Translations under genes and position numbers: made by a program | Source: Microvelia longipes | Taxonomy: Eukaryota; Arthropoda; Insecta; Hemiptera; Veliidae | DNA length: 64,000 nt | Assembly (NCBI GenBank): GCA_018340805.1 | Contig: JACMZG010001913.1 | Location: 25,686,092-25,750,091 of the forward strand | Reading direction: 5' to 3' | Notes under the pieces: model-generated | The model's database searches: none | Seen by the model: only the letters and a program-made list of their open reading frames with translations | What the model was told of the DNA's origin: nothing | Shown: positions 20,800 through 32,800 of the stretch, piece after piece | How positions within the stretch are numbered: the stretch's first letter is position 1 | How the letters are laid out: each line of letters begins with the position of its first letter

Positions 20800-22440
20800 T
20801 CTAATTTTACAAATATAGTTATGTTTATCAAATTTATATGGTATTTTTATTACTAAACCCGCAAGAACCTGTGGATACAGAGATACAGGAGGCAGTTGCA
20901 AAGTGTTGCGGGACAAAATCGTGTGATACATCCCAATGTTGAAATGTTACTCAAATGGATAGTGGATGAGACGCGATACTTCAATCATAAAACTGACCCC
21001 ACAGAAAGTCATTATTATTTTATTTATTAGATTTTGTTTACTTATATTCACAAATTTATTTATTTTAAAATATAAACGTCTCACTTATTGTTATTATCTA
21101 ATTTCCTTTAGATAATAATAAGAAATCGTCGACATTAATCATTACTTTATAGAGCGCTACTACATTATTGGGCCGCGATACTTCATTCATAAAACCAACT
21201 GCACAGATTTTATTATTAATTTAATTATTATATTTATTTACTTATAATCATGGGCGTAGCCTAGGGGGGGGGGGTGAATAGGGGGCTATCTGAGCAGGGT
21301 TGTTGCAAAAATTATATCAACTATGGTTCAGGCAAGGAAAATCATTTTTTATAATAATTTATAAAATTAATTTAAATTTAATTGTATACAAATAATTAAT
21401 AAATTTTATAATAATTTAGAGCTTAAAGTAACTTTAATTTAAGTTAGTTAAGTGAATTGATTTTACTTTAATTTAAAGACCATTAATAAATCTATTTTAA
21501 TAAGATTTATTTATTTATTTATAATTTTATTTATATTGTATTTATTACTTATTTATATTTTCTATTCATTTAATTTTATATCAGTTTATAAATTATCCCA
21601 ACTAAAACACATGCGTGTAAAAAAGAGCCAAGTTTAGCTTAAAAAGTTGTGAGATCATTGAATAAGCCAAGCACTGCCGTGCCCCCAGATTACTATTTTA
21701 TTACTTGCTTTCATATTTATGTATTTTTTTTATTATTTTGTAAAATTAAGTTCTGCTGTAAATGTACATCATCTTTGTGAAGTATTATTTAAAATTAAAA
21801 AATCAAGTGTAAAATTATCATTTTTTTATGATCAAAGAAATCATAATCTATGTGTGTTTTGTTATCAACAATCATTAAGATAATCATGATCATTAAATAA
21901 TCACCTCCATTATGATAATTTCGTGATAACAATTTCATTGAGATTTTTTTTCAAAATAAATGTAAAGTTTGTAGTCCACGTTATTTTATTTATAAAATTT
22001 GTTTATTCATTTATTACTTTATGAGGTATATTTTAGTGATTACATGAATTTATTTATAAATTTTACATATTTAATGTAAAATTGATTACTTTTAATTGAT
22101 TTTGTTAATATAGTTTATTTATTGCAAGTGACTGTCGAAGAAATGGAACATTATTTTTAAAATATATACTTTGAAATTGTTAAAGAACTTACGAAATTAT
22201 AAAACTTAGAAAATATTTTTTTTGCCCAGATTACCCGCTTTGACATCTAGGTTCTTAGCAGTAACCATTCCATCCACCCGCGGTCTCTTACATCGGGTAT
22301 TCCCCCCAACTAACCCTGTTGGAGGTATCTCCTGTGTTTCCAAACTTGAAAATATCTATGTGTAGGTGTAATTTTGAATTATAGTTTCTCGGAAAATCCT
22401 AATTTAAACCTACAAGTTACCCGTAGTATTACTTAGTGAA
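20800..22440. other. Intergenic, nothing coded
   Basis: AT-rich with TTATTTATT runs. A 'catgggcgtagcctagggg' start near 21250 with a 13-G run looks like a retroelement end, but no coding match follows. Nothing else was recognised. Confidence 0.45.
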
Positions 22441-22444
22441 TTAT

Positions 22445-22650
22445 AAGACCGCGCCGCTAAGCATATAATGTTAGAAAAGCAAATTATTATTATGTTTCTA
22501 TGGTAACATATTTATTATTATTTGTACTATTTATGTCAAATTAAATTCATTTTCCTTATTTGTAACTCGATTAAGTGTGTTATTATTTCATAGTTAATAT
22601 TAAGTAAGATTAATATTCTAACATATAATACAGCTTAGCGGCGCGGTCTT
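22445..22650. mobile_element. MITE with GC-rich inverted ends (206 bp)
   Basis: AAGACCGCGCCGCTAAGC at the left is repeated inverted as GCTTAGCGGCGCGGTCTT at the right, followed inward by matching ATATAATGTTAGAA / TTCTAACATATAAT. A possible 4-bp duplication TTAT flanks it on both sides. No coding capacity. Superfamily not assigned. Confidence 0.85.
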
Positions 22651-22699
22651 TTATATATTTTTAATCAATTTATACTTGCTTTATTTTCTATTATACCCT

Positions 22700-23160
22700 T
22701 TACGTGTGTTTTTTCTTGTCCTGTCAGAATAATTGTCTCATTATGTATTTTGTGTTTCTATTTAATTCTCTGGAACATGTATTTTTGAGTGACCCCGTGT
22801 ACTTTACATGTTCTGCAGCGTTTACTTGTAAAATTATATCCATTCACTTCATAATCGAAGGGTATGTAATCCATCACTCCGACACCCCAGGTACAACAGA
22901 TGTTGGGGCCTACACTCTGTTGTACTGACCATAACAATAAAGGGTCATGGACGTGATCAGTCGCTTGGATTCTGCACACTGATCAGGAACGTAGTAGAAA
23001 GCGACCTTGAAAAGCGAATTCAGGACTGGATGATGAACATCAGACACTTTGTCTCCGCAATCTGATGTTTCAGGTCGAGTAGATATAAATCAACGGAAAG
23101 AAAGGATAGTTGTTGTTGATTCAGTGGAAATATTAAGAGGTGTGTCGGTAAAACGTAGAT
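22700..23160. other. Unassigned sequence with short open frames
   Basis: Overlapping ~73-residue frames occur on both strands (22704-22979). No domain is recognised. It ends in a short (AAAT)n near 23160, as a LINE tail would, so it may be a retroelement fragment. Confidence 0.3.
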
Positions 23161-23179
23161 AATAAATAAATAAATAGGA

Positions 23180-23420
23180 CAAAACGAGAAACAGAACTTA
23201 ACCTAGTATCACAGTGTAGGAGGTGCCACACAGGTTTTTAACAAATAGCCGCTGTGTGGCGAAGCATACTTAACTAAGGCTAAGATGAAACTTACGAACT
23301 ACACTTACTAACTAGGGACTAGAAAATATCACAAGACTTAGAAACTAGTATCATAGTATTATATTGCCACATACGGGTTGAACAAATGGTCCCTATGTGG
23401 CGGAGCGTACTTAACCTAAA
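23180..23420 (+). repeat. Two direct repeats carrying a covarying hairpin
   Basis: Repeat 1 has stem GCCACACAG (23225-23233) / CTGTGTGGC (23252-23260). Repeat 2 has GCCACATA (23366-23373) / TATGTGGC (23394-23401). At one stem position a C-G pair has become T-A with both sides changed. Flanks CTAGTATCA and AGC(A/G)TACTTAAC(T/C) are also shared. Confidence 0.75.
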
Positions 23421-24324
23421 AGAACTAAAGGGAAAGTGAAAACTATATACAATACTTACTAGCTAGAAAAAAAGGGCAAACGAAAGACTAAAACTTAAAC
23501 CTAGTATATTATAATAATTATTATAATAGCAATTACTTTGGTTATTTTATTTAAATTTTTCACCTACTCCCAAATATTTATTAAAATAAATTTTCTAACA
23601 CTTACATTTTCATTGATAAAATATCTGGAATCATTGTATTCTTCAAACGCCAAAGAAAATACATTTACGTCCAAAATTTCTTCTTCTGTTCTGTGCTTGA
23701 TAAAAATTTATTTTTCATGTTTTTGATGAGCGATATAAAACCCGACATTACGTTTTAATTACTTTAACTTTTTAAACTTATTTGACATTTTTTATACTAA
23801 GTTTCACCATTAATTAAAAAATAAATTAAATTAATACAACAAACAATTAACGAAAAGAAAACGTTTCGGAGAGTGGCTTCCGAACATGATGTTTAAAACT
23901 TTATAAAATTCATTAATGATTGGTAATTTTAATTTTAATTTAAGTATTAATGAATTTAATTTTCAAGAAAACCAATATTCATTTAAACAATTACTAATTA
24001 TATTTAGAATAACTTTAAAAGAATTATTTAATAAAAGCATGATTTTAATTCAAAAGTAAATAATTTTTATATCAAATTAAATGGTTTTATAAAATAATAT
24101 TTTCCAAAAAGTGTTGGGAACTTTATTTCCATATTTTAAATTAAAAAATTCAATAAATCCAAAATTAAGTCTCTACTTAATGGAATGAAATGAGGTAAAA
24201 TTTAATAAGTTCATTTAAAAAAAAATTATTACCTGAAAAAAAAGAATTTAAAAGTTAAATATATGTGGTAGAATTATTTCAACGAATTTGATAAAACACT
24301 ATGTATTTTTACATTCCCTATTTG
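23421..24324. other. Intergenic, nothing recognised
   Basis: Very AT-rich with no coherent coding or structural signal. Confidence 0.5.
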
Positions 24325-24790
24325 TACCGTAGGTATATAGGAAAAATATTGTGTTTGCGAAAAATCCGAGAGCGGGATGTCACCGGAATTATCCATTACA
24401 ATTGTTTTTAAGGCCTCCTAAGTGGTTTTTACAAAGTTGTCAACATTTTACAATGTGTGTCTGTTATCATCGTAGCTCCTTGTGTATTTGTGCTAGAGAG
24501 TTGAAACTTTGTGCAAAAATTAGTCTACTGTTATAGTTGGGCTATTTGTACAATATGTTTTTATAACCTCATAAACCCGCTATAATGACGCAAATTTCGG
24601 AAAATCATAAAACGCGAATAAATGTTGCTATCAGATTGAGATTCAGCACGCATGTAGCTATATATAAGACTAACATATGTGCCAAGTTACATCTTATTGC
24701 CAGCATTAATTAAACTTTGATAAAATTACTTGTATACGTCTTTTAAAAAGAATAAAAAATCGGAAAATAATCCAATTGTGTTGAAATTGG
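24325..24790 (+). repeat. 'Family R' dispersed repeat copy
   Basis: Starts ACCGTAGGTATATAGGAAAA, then GATGTCACCGGAATTATCC and TAGTGGTTTTTACAAAGTTG-like stretches. Related segments occur at 36750-37060, 39793-40078, 42690-43205 (inverted) and 46791-47035. No protein coded. Confidence 0.75.
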
Positions 24791-24791
24791 G

Positions 24792-24982
24792 TACAAGTAT
24801 TTATCACCACCATGCACTGGTGGGCTAGGACTGAAGCCTTTGTACTGGTGGGCTAGGACTGAAGACCTTGTACTGGTGGGCTAGGACTGAAGGCCTTGTA
24901 CTGCTGGGCTAGGACTAAAGGCCTTGTACTGTTGGGCTAGGACTGAAGGCCTTGTACTGCTGGGCTAGGACTGAAGGCCCGT
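24792..24982 (+). repeat. 28-bp minisatellite, ~6.5 copies
   Basis: Unit CTTGTACTGGTGGGCTAGGA plus CTGAAGGC, varying mainly at one GGTGGG/GCTGGG/GTTGGG site. It ends ~45 bp before the assembly gap and may continue into it. Confidence 0.95.
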
Positions 24983-25028
24983 CTACAATCTTAAGTTAAG
25001 TTAGGAAGAATTGAAGAAGTGAAGAATT

Positions 25029-25799
25029 NNNNNNNNNNNNNNNNNNNNNNNNNNNNNNNNNNNNNNNNNNNNNNNNNNNNNNNNNNNNNNNNNNNNNNNN
25101 NNNNNNNNNNNNNNNNNNNNNNNNNNNNNNNNNNNNNNNNNNNNNNNNNNNNNNNNNNNNNNNNNNNNNNNNNNNNNNNNNNNNNNNNNNNNNNNNNNNN
25201 NNNNNNNNNNNNNNNNNNNNNNNNNNNNNNNNNNNNNNNNNNNNNNNNNNNNNNNNNNNNNNNNNNNNNNNNNNNNNNNNNNNNNNNNNNNNNNNNNNNN
25301 NNNNNNNNNNNNNNNNNNNNNNNNNNNNNNNNNNNNNNNNNNNNNNNNNNNNNNNNNNNNNNNNNNNNNNNNNNNNNNNNNNNNNNNNNNNNNNNNNNNN
25401 NNNNNNNNNNNNNNNNNNNNNNNNNNNNNNNNNNNNNNNNNNNNNNNNNNNNNNNNNNNNNNNNNNNNNNNNNNNNNNNNNNNNNNNNNNNNNNNNNNNN
25501 NNNNNNNNNNNNNNNNNNNNNNNNNNNNNNNNNNNNNNNNNNNNNNNNNNNNNNNNNNNNNNNNNNNNNNNNNNNNNNNNNNNNNNNNNNNNNNNNNNNN
25601 NNNNNNNNNNNNNNNNNNNNNNNNNNNNNNNNNNNNNNNNNNNNNNNNNNNNNNNNNNNNNNNNNNNNNNNNNNNNNNNNNNNNNNNNNNNNNNNNNNNN
25701 NNNNNNNNNNNNNNNNNNNNNNNNNNNNNNNNNNNNNNNNNNNNNNNNNNNNNNNNNNNNNNNNNNNNNNNNNNNNNNNNNNNNNNNNNNNNNNNNNNN
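25029..25799. other. Assembly gap (771 N)
   Basis: Run of N. It lies just past the last visible FAR-B exon in transcription order, so missing exons 7-9 of FAR-B could be hidden here or lost. The true size is unknown. Confidence 0.99.
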
Positions 25800-25958
25800 A
25801 GAAATGATATTTATTAGGTTTCTAAGAAAGTAAGAGTTTAAGAGTGTTTTAGATTGTTTATTGCTAGGTTACTTTTTAATTGAAAAGAAGAATGAACTTA
25901 ACTTTAAATTGGTATGTGTATTGTACTTTCCCTATAGCTTCATGGCGTCCGCATGTGA

Positions 25959-26159
25959 TTAAATGCGAATTACATTGGATCCATCAGCCTTTCTAACCAG
26001 CACTTTGTTATTGTTGTACCAAACGTACTTGTATCCTTTTTCTTTGGCAGCGGCTTTTACGGATGTCAGTAAATCTCTGTTTCGCTGAGTCAAATGTTCA
26101 GAGAAGAACATTCGTCCTTCCCTAAAAGTCGCGCTAATCATTTGGGCGTACAATCAATA
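25959..26159 (-). pseudogene. LINE ORF1-type C-terminal fragment (FP C-terminal-like domain)
   Basis: Codes FREGRMFFSEHLTQRNRDLL followed by KGYKYVWYNNNKVLVRKADG and a C-terminal Asn-Val-Ile-Arg-Ile. The pattern 'R.ifiseHLt..nr.Ll...ra.ak..gykyvW..ngkvlvRk.dgs.vi.I' is the conserved C-terminal domain shared by baculovirus FP proteins and many insect non-LTR retrotransposon first ORFs (family knowledge). Here it is only ~64 residues with a stop just upstream and no RT nearby, so I read it as a retroelement fragment rather than a gene. It lies between the gap and FAR-B exon 6. Confidence 0.7.
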
Positions 26160-26589
26160 ACAAACTAATAATTTGATAATAGTACTATCAATAAGGGCTA
26201 TTAGAAAAACAATAACTATCACTCTCAGCGTGGTCTGTACCGAGTCATGAGACAAACTGATTATTTTAATCTAAATTTGTTTTGTTTAATAATTTTGGAC
26301 AACACTGTAAGGAAAGATAAGTGTTTGACGTATTATTATTCTAGTTCTTAGATTCGTCTCAAGATTTAATTGTTTAGAAGGTAGACTATTCTTTACGGGT
26401 TCTGACGGGTTTTTACGTATTCTTGTTCGATTATTGTTTGCGAAAACAGGACAATATATGTAGCAGTTGTTCCTCCTTCGTATCAGTATGTAAACCAATA
26501 AAACTCTGTTAAAGTTAAAGCTGTCTGACTTTAAATTTGTGCTGCTAGAATAAATTCCGGAACCATTGTTGCGCGATTGCCGGCACATA
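26160..26589. other. Sequence beyond the end of the inverted arm, nothing recognised
   Basis: Homology with the FAR-A arm stops near 26590. A 103-codon minus-strand frame here has no recognisable domain. Confidence 0.4.
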
Positions 26590-26639
26590 GCCATCAAGTA
26601 TTTTTCTTATGTAATTTAATTAGATGGTAATATTGTCAC

Positions 26640-26832
26640 CTTTGGTGGGGTCTTAAAGCTGACACAAATATCGTAGCATTGCAGACATAGTCACAAGGTA
26701 CATAATCTAATTTCACATTTGGAGTCACGTAATTTGCTCGCACGATTCCTGTTAAATAGCCTAGTACCAATCCACTCGTGCCACTTGCATTGACGCAAAA
26801 CCCTGTAAATGGCTCGAACATAGTTGCTGTTA
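26640..26832 (-). CDS. FAR-B exon 6
   Basis: Acceptor GTTGCAG, donor CAAAG|GTGACA. Codes TATMFEPFTGFCVNASGTSG to VPCDYVCNATIFVSALRPHQ. It diverges more from FAR-A than exon 4 does (for example SEIGLTG against NASGTSG). The last FAR-B exon seen. Confidence 0.9.
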
Positions 26833-29800
26833 CTGCAACAAACGGGTTAATCAGAGTGATCTTATAAAGTGCATTTAAAAATTACAAAGACAATAGTAAT
26901 AACTAAATTCGCCCACGAGGGCCCGCAATCCAGGTGATTTTCTTCGAATAAGTGCTTCTTTGCTTTTCCCTCTATTTCTTGCTAAACTTTTGGTTCATGC
27001 TTCAAAATATTAGCAGCAGCTTCTTGCCGCTCAATTTTTTCAGTTTTTGTTATAAAGGAAACAAAAATGTAACTTATTTCAACATGTTTTAGCTCAATTC
27101 CTTTAAAAAAGTTGATTAATACATTGAGCTGTATTTCTTTTAACTTATTTTTAATGTTGTTATTAAAAAAAATGTTATTAATATGGCGATGTTTCGGCCA
27201 ATCATGCATGAAAAGAAATATATTTAAATAACAAAAATACAACCAAGAATATATTTAAAGAATTAGAACTACTCAACCAAGTAAAATATATCTAAAAACA
27301 CAATAGTTATTTGTCGTTGAGGCCCCGGGCCGAAGGCCCGTATTTAACTTTTATTATGGTTATCTTTTTTCCTTTGATATTATACCTTTCATTTTTTAAC
27401 TTTACTTTCTTTAATTTAATATTTTTTATGTTTAAAATGTTGTTTTTTGGTATTTTATAGTTATTTATTATATTTATTATTGTTATTTATTCCTTTCTTA
27501 AGTGGTTATTATTTTCCTTTGTTGTATAATCCTTTGTGTTTGGTATTTACTTTTTATTATACCCCCTGATTTTTCTTTTTTTATGCTTAACCTGCATTAC
27601 ATATATGTTTTGCTATTTGTAATTGTACTTGTTTTTCCCCCTTTCTTTTTATTTTTATATTAATTTACTTTAATTTGTATTGCTAGTTATGGATTATTAT
27701 CTCTGTTATCATTTTCCCTCTCCTTTTTGTTATTTTAATTTTTTCTAACCTTTTATTACTCATAATTATTTTTATTTATATACAGTAATTCCTTATTTTT
27801 TTTTATTCTTCTTCCCTTTTTTATATATATTTAATATAATTACGGTTACTTATATTATCCCCCCTTCTTTTTTATTATTTTTATCAATTCAATTACTAAT
27901 TTATTATTTAATATTGTTTTTACAATAACTTAATTATTTCATTTATTTATTTATTTCTATTGGCTTAATTTAATTTAAGTACACTTTTTACTTATTTTAT
28001 TTGCTAATCTTTGAATTTTCCTTCCTTTTTTGCCCCTCTCTCTCCTTTCTTATTTATCTTTATCTATTGTTTTATTTTTTGTATGCTAGTTTTTTAACAT
28101 GCCTTAATTAACTTATAGGATAAAACCCTATATTTGCAACAGGGTGGATTTTGCTTTTTCTTTTTAAGGTAACTATTGTGTTTTTAGATAGCTTGGCCGA
28201 AACGTCGCCACAATAATTAATTTTTTTATTATCCTGCTCTTGGACTATCAACTTTAAAAGTTTGAAAAAATAGAATAAGAAGTAACAATGCTTTGCTAAT
28301 ATGAGCATGATATGAAGCATGAAGCAAAACTTACGCGAGAAATCAATTGCAGAGCGAAGAAACACGCACACAAAAGAAATTTTCTTGATTTGCGAACCTC
28401 CAGTCTTTTGGCGCTACTTTGGTTAGTCAATGGTTAAAGAGTGCCATAAGTAGTAAAGGGGTGTTATAAGAGGACCCCCGAATCTAAGTTACCCTACAAA
28501 AATCTAGATCATTTAGTTAATTGAATGATAAATTATGTTGCTCAATTTAGTAATAAGTAAAAGTTCTTTCAAAAGAAGACAAACAGGGTCTTAGGAAAGA
28601 GTCTTCCCCTGCTTAGCAACATGCATGACCTAAAGCAGTGCTTAAGAAAAACACTTCTTCATAATACAGATAATTTTTCTTCGGCTTGCTTCGCCCGCAT
28701 TCTGGATTGTTTAATATTGTTTGTCACAATAATTACATTAAAATTTAAAGGGAAAGCTCTTTATGGTTTTGCTAAACACGCAATCGAGAGCCCCTCATGA
28801 AAAATATGTACTACATTAATGAAGAATAGGATTTTCTGAGAGAAGGATTTTGCTACTTAAAAATCTGATAGGGGGCAATGAGTGAAAAAAAAGGTGGAAA
28901 ACCACTGCACTAAGGGAGTAAAGAATGCTATTATTTCCCTGAGAAGTTCGATGGTTCCTAAGGCGAAACACGAGAAAACCAAAGTATTTAACTCCTGAGA
29001 CGAATCTGAGGCCTTGCCTCGGAAGGTTACTCTCAAGGTACACACGAGATTTTATCTCTAGATGTTGACGTCATTTAATTATTGTTCTTAATTTTAATAC
29101 GTTTTTAGTTATTTATTTATTTCTTTTTTTGGCGGACCCGCAATTTTATTCTGAGACCGAGTGTAGCGAGACTGAAGTATTACCACTTTAAGGGTGCATT
29201 GACGCTTTGTTTTTCGTATTCCCTAAAAATATTCCGTCTCTACTTGACTTACAAAGACTCGAAATTTTCTACAGGCTTAAAATATTTAGTTGAATTGTTT
29301 CTTCCAAATTTTTAATATCATGCTTCGAAACCTATTTTTGTTCTTCTTTAAATAAAATTTATTCTTGAGGGATTCATTCTACAGGTTTAAATATTACGGG
29401 CACGAAATTTGGTGGGATTCCGAGGAAAATACTGATCGTAGTTTGAGGAATGAAATTTATTCCTTTGTGCCTATGGACATAGCCCAAAGGCTATGTCTAC
29501 TTTCATAGCCCAAAGGTTCTTTGAACAAAACCAAAGACCATTCAGCTACGGCAAAGATTTGTCCAAAGCTGACAAATTGGGACTAGAAGTAAAATAATTA
29601 ATCATAGAAATCCTCTAATCAGATCCCCCGGTGTCAATTTAAGTCAATCAATCAATAGTTCCCTCAACTCATTTCGTTTGATTTCCTTTATAAAGCTTCC
29701 ATGACTTGCTACTGAAAACATGGTTTACACACTACTAGTCTGTCTTTATATCAGTCATGATACCGCAGAAAAACATATTATGATTTGCATTCCTACTAAC

Positions 29801-32800
29801 ATATAGTTCAAATTATTAAGTTATTAATAAGGTTTTGTTTTTTAAAATATGTCAAGGTATTATTACCAACTGAAGGCCTCAAAATAACAATAGGGAGTCT
29901 GTCAGCATGCTCATACACCATATGTTCACTCATATGTTTAGTGAAGGTATAAGTATTTGGCATTTTATGTTTTAACCTGCAACAATAAATGCATTAATTT
30001 TTGCTGGTATCTTTAGAATTTGTGATATCTATTTTTTATGTTTATTCATCTCTAATTTAATTTATTTTTCATGTTCTAACCCTATTTTAAAGGATCAACC
30101 TTAAAGACATTTATTATTAAATAAACACAAACTTATCATTTCCCTTTAATCTCTTCTCAATCAGTTTATTTCTCAACTTCCATCATCCGAAGAACTTCTA
30201 TTCTATTCCCTTTGAAAATACATGGAAATGGCCAAGCAAGGAAAAGTGTTACAGTAGTAATCGTTTCTGCAAAAAATTACAGCTTTATAAGAGTGCTTAC
30301 TTGTCCGCTAGAATGTTTATTGTGGCCGGTTGAATTTTGTCCCTAATTTTAATTGCTATATTCCAGTCATATAAGGGTTCGTATACTTTTTCTTCTATCA
30401 CCTCCGATACTTTGTGGCTGTTGCAGTAAGCAGTTGAAAAATGACTCAGAACCTGTAATTGAACATTAAGTACATTTTCAAAATGACCTGGAAGTCCAGT
30501 ATACAAATAGTTTTGGCGAGTAGATTCGGCAGCCGGTTGAATGCGAGTTTCCTTGCTTTGCTCGTGCAAAAGTTTCGTGCTCACGTGTTCCTCTATGAAA
30601 AAGTGGTTACTTATTTTTCGACTTTTTAAAGGAAACGTGCATATTTATCTCCTAGATGGATTATATATAAATATGTTTATTACATCAGAATCAGTACGGC
30701 TCAACATAATTCGCTCTCATTTAGATCCTTTTTATTTGATAATTTTTTGAATGCCTTAGTGCATTTCCTATAATAAATCTGGAATAATTGAGTAACGAGT
30801 AGTAATGGTTTTGAAGTAAGAAAGGAATGTTTGAGCAATTTCAAAGGTAATTTGCCCTACTTTCGGACCTTCGCAGGTTTTACTATTATTTACCAGCGGA
30901 TTTGCCAACATTTTAGTCACTTTGACTGGCCACATTGACTATAAAAAGTTTGCATTACCTTAGCTTCATACCCATGTATCAAACGAATTTTTATCACCTC
31001 CGTTCACAGGCCTGATCCACTATAGCCCCTTCGAAGCAATATAGACGTATATTGCTATATTATTCAATAATATTTATGTATAGCGTTGACCAATTATCCA
31101 CCCACTGTATAGTAAAAGAAAACTTTTTTGTAATGACGTTAATAATTAACTTATTCGCCAAAAACGCCATTTAGAATGGTCCGATTGAGCTGAAACTGGT
31201 TCCAATCGTTTTAGAATGCCTTCGACCATTTAAAACTTTTTGAGGTCCTTCTGCTTAGCGAACCTGCTTAGCCATGGTTCCTTAGGAGGTATTTTCGTCT
31301 TTTCTGTCTGGGACAGTAGGCTAATGTGAGGGGAACAAAAGGGATCTTTCATCAATAAAATAAATAAATAAAATAAAACTACTATTTTTACCAATAAGTG
31401 TACAAAAATATACTGTAGCTTGAGGTCAAATATATTTCAATAAAATATATCAAATAATTACAATACACTCAAAAATGCATGTCATAATTATTTATTTAAT
31501 TATAAACTCTGATAAATAGTAAATAGGTTTTTTTGATGCGCAATTCTTTACATTTTGATTTAAAACATTTTGTTTCACCAATCATGTGGTAAAGAGTTGT
31601 ACAATACTACCCCTGAGTAATCTGAATAAATTTAAATTTTGTAGTTTTATGTTGGTTTATTCTTAATAAATTTGTATATCTAGTATAAGCGCCACTATAG
31701 CTTATCTCCATATTTTGTATATTTGCCAAATTTGTTTCTTTACTTGAACTAGCTGATTTTATATATATTAGGCTGGTATTGTTAAAACTTTAAATTTCCT
31801 AAATAATGTCTTGTAGAATTTCCTAGGTGATATATTGCCTATGCATCTAAGTATTATCTAGGCATTAAAGTGTCACAGCTGCCAAGCTGTGTCAATTTTT
31901 ATTACTTGTTAGTTTTGATGTTTTTTGCACTAAATTTAATATGACAGACTTTGTCATTATTTTCATAGAAATCCAAATTTGTTTTTAATTGAGTTTTGTC
32001 AAAATTAAGTTCAGTACCAAATTTCTTAAACGGATATTAGAGTAAAGGTCAGGGTGGTTAGAACTAAGGTTTATAATAAGGTTAAGTTTATAACAGTTGT
32101 TTATCAAACCAAATAAAACGCTCTTCCGTAAAGAATTTTGTTCTTAATTTGTATCAGACTGCTGATACAAATTATTATCTTTAATGCTTTTTCTTATTAA
32201 ATAATCTTTAATGAATTAAAGATTTACGCGCACAAGGAGCATTGCCACAGAGCTCAACTTGACTTGACTTGACTTGGATTTGTTTAGGATGTTTTTAGGA
32301 TGTTTAGCACATCCTTTTGAAAACTGCAAACATTTTTTAAGGCATCTATTTCTTTGCTCAATGATGTAATTATTTCCTACATTACGTTTATCAGAAGTGT
32401 TATTTCATTTACCACGCCGTAAAAGTTAGCAACATTTTTTACCACGCTCTCTACAATATCTTCTATACCAGAATACCTCGCAAGTGAGTTAAGATTGTTT
32501 AAAATTTCGGCAGCCACCTCCTCCGCTTGGTCATTATTTAAGGTTTGTTCTCCCAAAGATGGAGGAGCTTCCTTAATTTGGGAATTCCTACTGCTCTTAC
32601 TCTCACTTTTGGGGTCCTTACCGGAGATATTGTGTATTTCCTTTTTCCTTAGTGAATATTCATGGTGTTTGGGAGGTCTTCCTTGATCTTGGTTCATTTT
32701 AGATAGTGGATGATTTGATGAAAGTTTTAATTCTACCCAGCCTCCATCATTTGCTTATCCAATGTGCTCATTTTATTTATTTGTTTCTTTATTTAGAAAG

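Noticed and set aside
22758..22979. 73-codon frame (minus) with several Cys
   Set aside because: A frame on the opposite strand is equally open; no motif spacing fits a known finger or toxin fold.
26286..26597. 103-codon frame beyond the arm end
   Set aside because: No domain, and not homologous to FAR exon 7, which I looked for here.
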